Source: Oscillospiraceae bacterium (GTDB lineage: Bacteria; Bacillota; Clostridia; Oscillospirales; Ruminococcaceae). Taken from it: DNA of 10,211 nt. The notes below the pieces were generated by a model. The model did not search any database, had not been told where the DNA came from, and saw only the letters and a program-made list of their open reading frames with translations. This document shows, piece after piece, positions 5,730 to 10,211 of this stretch. How positions within the stretch are numbered: position 1 is the first letter of the stretch; each line of letters opens with the position of its first letter. The stretch spans positions 1-10,211 of the forward strand of contig SVMQ01000056.1 in assembly GCA_015067375.1 (NCBI GenBank), written 5' to 3'. Position numbers and translations under genes: made by a program.

Positions 5730-6749
5730 ATGAAAGAACAGTTATCAAACATTAAGGAGAATGCTTTAGGCGCTGTTGCGGCTTGCTCTGATCTCAAAGA
5801 GCTGGATGCACTCCGCGTAAAGTTCCTTGGCAAGAAGGGTGAGCTTACCGCTATCCTTAAGCAGATGGGCGGACTTTCCGCTGAAGAGCGACCTGTTATA
5901 GGTCAGCTCGCAAATGAGGTAAGAAGCGCTATCGAGTCTGCTATCAAGGACAAGACAGATGCGCTCAAGTCTGCTGAAACAGAGCTCAGACTCAAGTCTG
6001 AGGCAATAGACGTTACCATGCCCGGTAAGCGTTTTGCAAACGGCAAGCGTCATCCCATGAACATCGTGCTTGACGAGCTTAAGGGTATCTTCCGCGGTAT
6101 GGGTTACACCGTTGTTGACGGCCCTGAGATCGAAACCACAAATTATTGCTTCGATATGCTGAACACTCTTGAGGGTCATCCCGCACGCGATCCTCAGGAT
6201 ACATTCTACATCACAGATGATGTCATTCTGAGAACACAGACATCCTCTGTACAGATCAGAGAGATGCTGAAGAATAAGCCTCCAATAGCTATCATCAGCC
6301 CCGGTCGTGTTTACAGACGTGATGAAGTTGACGGCACACATTCTCCAATCTTCCATCAGTGTGAGGGTCTTGTTATTGACAAGAACATCACCTTTGCCGA
6401 TCTCAAGGGTACTCTGGAGGAGTTCGCTAAGCGTCTTTACGGCGAGGGTATGAACCTCAAGTTCAGACCGCATCATTTCCCGTATACAGAGCCAAGCTGT
6501 GAGATCGACTTCCAGTGCTTCCGCTGTGGAGGCAAGGGCTGTCCTCTCTGCAAGGGCGAGGGTTGGATAGAGATCCTCGGTGCAGGCGTCGTTCACCCCA
6601 AGGTGCTTGAAAACTGTGGCATCGACCCTGAGGAGTACAGCGGCTTTGCTTTCGGTATCGGTATCGAGCGTATCACCATGCTGAGATATGAGATCGAAGA
6701 TATGCGCCTGCTGTATGAGAACGATATGCGTTTCTTAAAGCAGTTCTAA
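5730..6749 (+). CDS. pheS: Phenylalanyl-tRNA synthetase alpha subunit
   Basis: PheS is the catalytic subunit of the cytoplasmic alpha2-beta2 enzyme that charges tRNA-Phe with phenylalanine. The 339-residue protein has the N-terminal coiled-coil region that contacts tRNA (about 1-90), then the class II synthetase core: a motif 1 region HPMNIVLDELKGIFRGMGY (108-126), motif 2 with GRVYRRDEVDGTHSPIFHQ (192-210), and motif 3 FAFGIGIERITMLRY (306-320, Arg314). The CxxC pair CFRCGGKGCPLC (263-274) is the zinc-ribbon-like insertion found in many bacterial PheS proteins. The core carries the normal Ala307 of the phenylalanine pocket. I chose ATG 5730 because AGGAAGGA (5713-5720) is 9 bases upstream; the in-frame ATG at 5721 directly abuts the RBS. 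pheT follows after 28 bases. The T-box leader that often controls pheST in Firmicutes is absent. Confidence 0.97.
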   Translation: MKEQLSNIKENALGAVAACSDLKELDALRVKFLGKKGELTAILKQMGGLSAEERPVIGQLANEVRSAIESAIKDKTDALKSAETELRLKSEAIDVTMPGKRFANGKRHPMNIVLDELKGIFRGMGYTVVDGPEIETTNYCFDMLNTLEGHPARDPQDTFYITDDVILRTQTSSVQIREMLKNKPPIAIISPGRVYRRDEVDGTHSPIFHQCEGLVIDKNITFADLKGTLEEFAKRLYGEGMNLKFRPHHFPYTEPSCEIDFQCFRCGGKGCPLCKGEGWIEILGAGVVHPKVLENCGIDPEEYSGFAFGIGIERITMLRYEIEDMRLLYENDMRFLKQF

Positions 6750-6777
6750 ATTAGAGTGACATAAGGAGAATAAAACA

Positions 6778-9165
6778 GTGGATCTTTCAATGAAATGGCT
6801 TAACGATTTCGTTAAGACCGATATGCCTATAAAAGAATTCTGCGACGGCATGACCATGAGCGGAAGCAAGGTCGAGACCTATTCTGTTCAGGGCGCGGAT
6901 ATCACGAATGTCGTAGTCGGCAAGTGCGTTGCTATCGAAAAGCACCCCGATGCCGATACGCTCTGGGTATGCAAGGTGGATGTAGGTGCTGCAGAGCCTG
7001 TACAGATCGTAACATCTGCACAGAACGTGTTTGAGGGCGCTTTCCTGCCTGTGGCACTGCACGGAGCTACCTGCTACAACCACAAGGACATGAGCTTCAT
7101 GAAGATAAAGAAGGGCAATATGCGCGGCATCAAGAGCGAGGGTATGATGTGTTCCTATGAGGAGCTTAATCTCACTCTTGCTGATGTTCCTTATTCCAGC
7201 GCAGAGGGTATACTTATCCTTAATGACGACCCTGACTTTGACAAGATGAGTGTCGGTATGGACATCCATGACGCGCTTGGCTTCAACGATACGACTGTTG
7301 AGTTCGAGATAACCAACAATCGCCCTGACTGTCTTTCTGTTCTTGGTCTTGCAAGAGAGGCTTCTGCTACATTTGACCTGCCTTTCAACTACACAGAGCC
7401 TAAGTTCAGCGGTGTTGACGGCAAGGCATCTGACTATATCGATGTTGAGGTCAAGAATCCCAAGCTCTGCTCGCGCTATATGGCAGCAGTTGTAAAGAAT
7501 GTAAAGATCGGCCCCTCTCCGCGCTGGATGGTAGAGCGCCTGAACGCCAGTGGAGTAAGAGCTATCAATAATTTTGTAGATATCACAAACTTTGTAATGC
7601 TGGAGTATGGTCATCCTATGCATGCATTCGACCTGCGCTATGTTGACGGTGCAAAGATCGTTGTTCGTAACGCTGAGCAGGATGAGAAGATAACTATCCT
7701 CGACGGCTCTGAGGTTACACTCAGCTCCGAGATGCTGGTTATCGCCGACAGCAGCAAGCCTATCGCTGTTGCAGGCGTAATGGGCGGAGAGTACAGCGGT
7801 ATCATGGAAGATACGCAGACAGTAGTATTTGAGGCAGCGTGCTTCGACGGCGTATCTGTTCGTATGACTGCAAAGAATATCGGAAAGCGTACTGACGCGT
7901 CCTCCAGATTTGAAAAGGACATCGACCCAATCAATGCAAAACCTGCACTTATGAGAGCGTTGGAGCTTGTTGAGATGCTTGGATGCGGCGAGGTAGTACG
8001 CGAGTATATCGACGTTGACAACATCACTAAAAAGCCTGTTACATTAAAGCATGATGCTCAGTGGATAAGCGACCACCTCGGTATCGAGATACCTGAGCAG
8101 CAGCAGATCGACATCTTCAAGAAGCTCGGCTTCACTTATGAGGATGGCTATGTAACAGCACCTAATACCAGAATTGACATTGAGCGTCAGTGTGACCTTG
8201 CAGAGGAAGTAGCGCGCATCTACGGCTACAACAAGATACCGTCCACAGTTCCTAAGCTGTCCTCCAACAGTAAGGTGACCCCTGCTCAGGCATTCGAGAA
8301 GAAGATCGTTGATATCATGATCTCTCAGGGCTTCTATGAGACTATGACATTCAGCTTTATCTCGCCTAAGTCCTATGAGAAGCTGATGCTCAGCGAAGAT
8401 AAGAAGAACAGCATCGTACTGACAAATCCTCTCGGTGAGGATACAAGTGTTATGAGGACTTCAATGCTACCCTCTCTTATGACCTGTGTTTCTACGAATG
8501 TTGCAAGCAGAAATCTCTCTGCACGCCTGTTCGAGATAGGCAGAGTATTCACTCCTACAGATGACAGACTTCCTGTCGAGGAGGATGTACTTGGTATGTG
8601 CTGCTACGGCGCTGACGAGGATTTCTATTCTATCAAGGGCGTTATCGAGGAGATACTCGACGACATGGTGATCGATGCGAAGTTCGTTCCCGTAAAGGAT
8701 AACAGAACTTATCACCCTGGCAGATGCGCTGACATCGTATGCGGTGATGTCGTGATCGGTACAGTAGGAGAGCTTCATCCCACAGCAGCTGAAAACTTTG
8801 ATGTTTCCTGCCGCGTATATGCTGCAGAGCTTTACATGGGCAAGATGTTCGATAACCGCGGCGATGAGCGCAAGTACAAGCCGCTCCCCAAGTATCCTGC
8901 AATGACGCGTGACCTGAGCCTGCTTTGTGATGACGAGGTCACATCTGATACGATAATCGACATCATCAAGAGCAGTGCAAAGTTCCTTGAAAGCGTATCC
9001 ATCTTCGATATGTACAAGGGCGAGCAGGTTCCTGCAGGAAAGAAGAGCCTTTCTTATAAGATGGTTCTCCGCAAGGACGGCACAATGACTGACGAAGAGG
9101 CTGACAGCAGCGTTGAGCGTGTACTCAAGGCTCTTGCAGAGCATGACATAGTTCTCAGAACTTGA
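6778..9165 (+). CDS. pheT: Phenylalanyl-tRNA synthetase beta subunit
   Basis: PheT is the larger subunit of the same synthetase; it binds tRNA-Phe and removes mischarged tyrosine. At 795 residues it has the full bacterial layout: a short N-terminal part MDLSMKWLNDFV, an EMAP-like tRNA-binding domain (about 40-150, with HPDADTLWVCKVD at 56-68), the B3/B4 editing domain (about 210-400, with NNFVDITNFVMLEYGHPMHA at 264-283 and AGVMGGEYSG at 332-341), a B5 domain (about 410-485, ending CDLAEEVARIYGYNKIP at 472-488), the inactive synthetase-like core, and a C-terminal anticodon-binding FDX-ACB domain (about 699-795, with YPAMTRDLSLL). The start is GTG, supported by AAGGAG (6763-6768) 9 bases upstream and by the match of the first residues to the family. 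It lies 28 bases after pheS and 15 before the lipoprotein gene. Confidence 0.97.
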   Translation: MDLSMKWLNDFVKTDMPIKEFCDGMTMSGSKVETYSVQGADITNVVVGKCVAIEKHPDADTLWVCKVDVGAAEPVQIVTSAQNVFEGAFLPVALHGATCYNHKDMSFMKIKKGNMRGIKSEGMMCSYEELNLTLADVPYSSAEGILILNDDPDFDKMSVGMDIHDALGFNDTTVEFEITNNRPDCLSVLGLAREASATFDLPFNYTEPKFSGVDGKASDYIDVEVKNPKLCSRYMAAVVKNVKIGPSPRWMVERLNASGVRAINNFVDITNFVMLEYGHPMHAFDLRYVDGAKIVVRNAEQDEKITILDGSEVTLSSEMLVIADSSKPIAVAGVMGGEYSGIMEDTQTVVFEAACFDGVSVRMTAKNIGKRTDASSRFEKDIDPINAKPALMRALELVEMLGCGEVVREYIDVDNITKKPVTLKHDAQWISDHLGIEIPEQQQIDIFKKLGFTYEDGYVTAPNTRIDIERQCDLAEEVARIYGYNKIPSTVPKLSSNSKVTPAQAFEKKIVDIMISQGFYETMTFSFISPKSYEKLMLSEDKKNSIVLTNPLGEDTSVMRTSMLPSLMTCVSTNVASRNLSARLFEIGRVFTPTDDRLPVEEDVLGMCCYGADEDFYSIKGVIEEILDDMVIDAKFVPVKDNRTYHPGRCADIVCGDVVIGTVGELHPTAAENFDVSCRVYAAELYMGKMFDNRGDERKYKPLPKYPAMTRDLSLLCDDEVTSDTIIDIIKSSAKFLESVSIFDMYKGEQVPAGKKSLSYKMVLRKDGTMTDEEADSSVERVLKALAEHDIVLRT

Positions 9166-9180
9166 TCGGGAGGAAAACTA

Positions 9181-10211
9181 ATGATATTCAATATGAAAAA
9201 GGCTGCAGCTGCAGCAACAGCGATCGTATGCGCTGCCTCAATGTGCGGCTGTGCTTATGATTCTGGTTATATAGGCACTGTAGACGGTACTGAGGTTCGC
9301 AACGGTGTGTATCTCGCATATATGATGAGAGCATACAGCAACAGCCGCGATGAGATCATCGAGGCTAAGGAAGCTCAGGGCAATACTTCAGAGGTCGGAG
9401 ATGTGTTTGTAGAAACTATTAACGGTAAGCCTGCAAACGACTGGATAAAGGAAGACACCGTTAGACTTATCAGACGCCACATGGCTGTACAGAAGCTTTT
9501 TGAAAGCAAAGAGGGGCTTGAGCTGACCCAAGAAGAGATAAGCAAGATTTCCAGTGACCTTAACAAGACATGGGATGCTGAGGAGATAGACTACTATGGT
9601 ATCGGCTATATGATGGCTGTTTCGGGTATCTATGGCACTGACACCATGGGCGAGTACTACGAGAGCGTAGGAATCGGCTTGGAGTCCATGAAGGAGCTTG
9701 ATCTTAACAACCTCAGAGAGGAAAAGCTCTTCAATAAGCTTTATGATACAAATGGTGAAACACCCGTAACTGACGAGGAGTACAATAAATATCTTTCTGA
9801 AAATTACGCTGTTGTAAAGTATATTGAGCTGCCTTATATGGATAAGTATGATCTCAGTCTTACTGATGAGGCTGATATACAGGTGGTAAAGGATAAGGCT
9901 AACAGCTATGCTGACAGACTTAACAACGGCGAGAGCTTCTTTGATATCCGCTACGAGGTCGATCTTGCAGAGGCACAGGATGAAGCTGCAGTTGAAGCAG
10001 AAAACGCATTCGAGGATGAGACCTTCGAAGCTCCTACCGAGGAAGAGTTCGATGCAGCAATAAATGAGGCTATTGCAGGTGCTACAGCAGAGAAGTACGA
10101 GAATGACGCTGATGTGGAAACTGTTATCAGCAAGGAGTATTCTTCTCTCGATGCAGAGCTTACCGAATACATCTGGAACTTAACTGCTGACGATAAGGCT
10201 ACTGTATTTGA
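9181..10211 (+). CDS. PrsA/SurA-like lipoprotein (putative foldase), 3' end outside window
   Basis: The open frame runs from ATG 9181 to the window edge (343 complete codons) without a stop. GGGAGGA (9168-9174) sits 6 bases before the ATG. Residues 1-23 are a signal peptide with an Ala-rich core and a lipobox-like MCGC. Cys24 would be lipidated, placing the protein on the outer face of the membrane. GTVDGTEVRNGVYLAYM (32-48) resembles the start of the SurA/PrsA N-terminal chaperone domain (xVNGxxIxxxExxxxL), followed by a helical region to about 200. YAVVKYIELPY (209-219) and ANSYADRLNNGESFFDI (240-256) resemble the first strand and helix of a parvulin-type peptidyl-prolyl isomerase domain. 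Then comes an unusual acidic, Ala-rich stretch (261-316, about 20 Asp/Glu and one Lys) before the sequence is cut off. Folding of secreted proteins is inferred from weak similarity; isomerase activity cannot be judged without the missing end. Confidence 0.75.
   Translation, partial: MIFNMKKAAAAATAIVCAASMCGCAYDSGYIGTVDGTEVRNGVYLAYMMRAYSNSRDEIIEAKEAQGNTSEVGDVFVETINGKPANDWIKEDTVRLIRRHMAVQKLFESKEGLELTQEEISKISSDLNKTWDAEEIDYYGIGYMMAVSGIYGTDTMGEYYESVGIGLESMKELDLNNLREEKLFNKLYDTNGETPVTDEEYNKYLSENYAVVKYIELPYMDKYDLSLTDEADIQVVKDKANSYADRLNNGESFFDIRYEVDLAEAQDEAAVEAENAFEDETFEAPTEEEFDAAINEAIAGATAEKYENDADVETVISKEYSSLDAELTEYIWNLTADDKATVF

Noticed and set aside
5766..6596. Leftward open frame of 276 codons inside pheS.
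   Set aside because: It is fully antisense to the clear pheS gene and does not resemble any protein family; it is produced by codon bias of pheS.
6787..7623. Leftward open frame of 278 codons inside pheT.
   Set aside because: Antisense shadow of the well-conserved pheT coding region, without RBS or motifs.

Overview
The window looks like a chromosomal segment of an anaerobic low-to-moderate GC Firmicute, most likely a Ruminococcus-type member of the Oscillospiraceae. The basis is the AGGAGG-type ribosome binding sites, the protein families present, and a small two-helix membrane protein of a type I associate with that group. The genus is inferred by recognition, not by a search. I see no mobile element, CRISPR array, tRNA or rRNA. 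This is mostly housekeeping DNA with a few odd details.

The left part (1-2504) is transcribed leftward. A two-helix membrane protein of unknown function overlaps an AcpS-like (holo-ACP synthase) gene by 8 bases. A strong hairpin followed by seven U then closes that pair. Directly beyond the hairpin starts a TetM/EF-G-type translational GTPase gene, whose 3' end lies outside the window. The AcpS-like protein has lost both residues that normally bind the catalytic metal. The GTPase lacks the loop that ribosome-protection proteins use against tetracycline.

The centre (2505-2756) is a divergent promoter region. Each direction has a TATAAT box with 17-bp spacing to a TTGNTT -35 box. Both -35 boxes sit in the same 13-base sequence (12 of 13 identical), so the two promoters form a widely spaced inverted repeat.

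The right part (2757-10211) is transcribed rightward with short gaps and no visible terminator. It holds proB and proA (first two enzymes of proline synthesis from glutamate), a single-pass membrane protein of unknown function, pheS and pheT (both subunits of phenylalanyl-tRNA synthetase), and a secreted lipoprotein resembling PrsA/SurA-type foldases that runs off the right edge. The close packing suggests one long operon, but proline synthesis, tRNA charging and protein secretion have no obvious common pathway. I found no convincing new multi-gene system. The best leads are the metal-ligand-less AcpS, the hairpin before the translation GTPase, and the paired divergent promoters.
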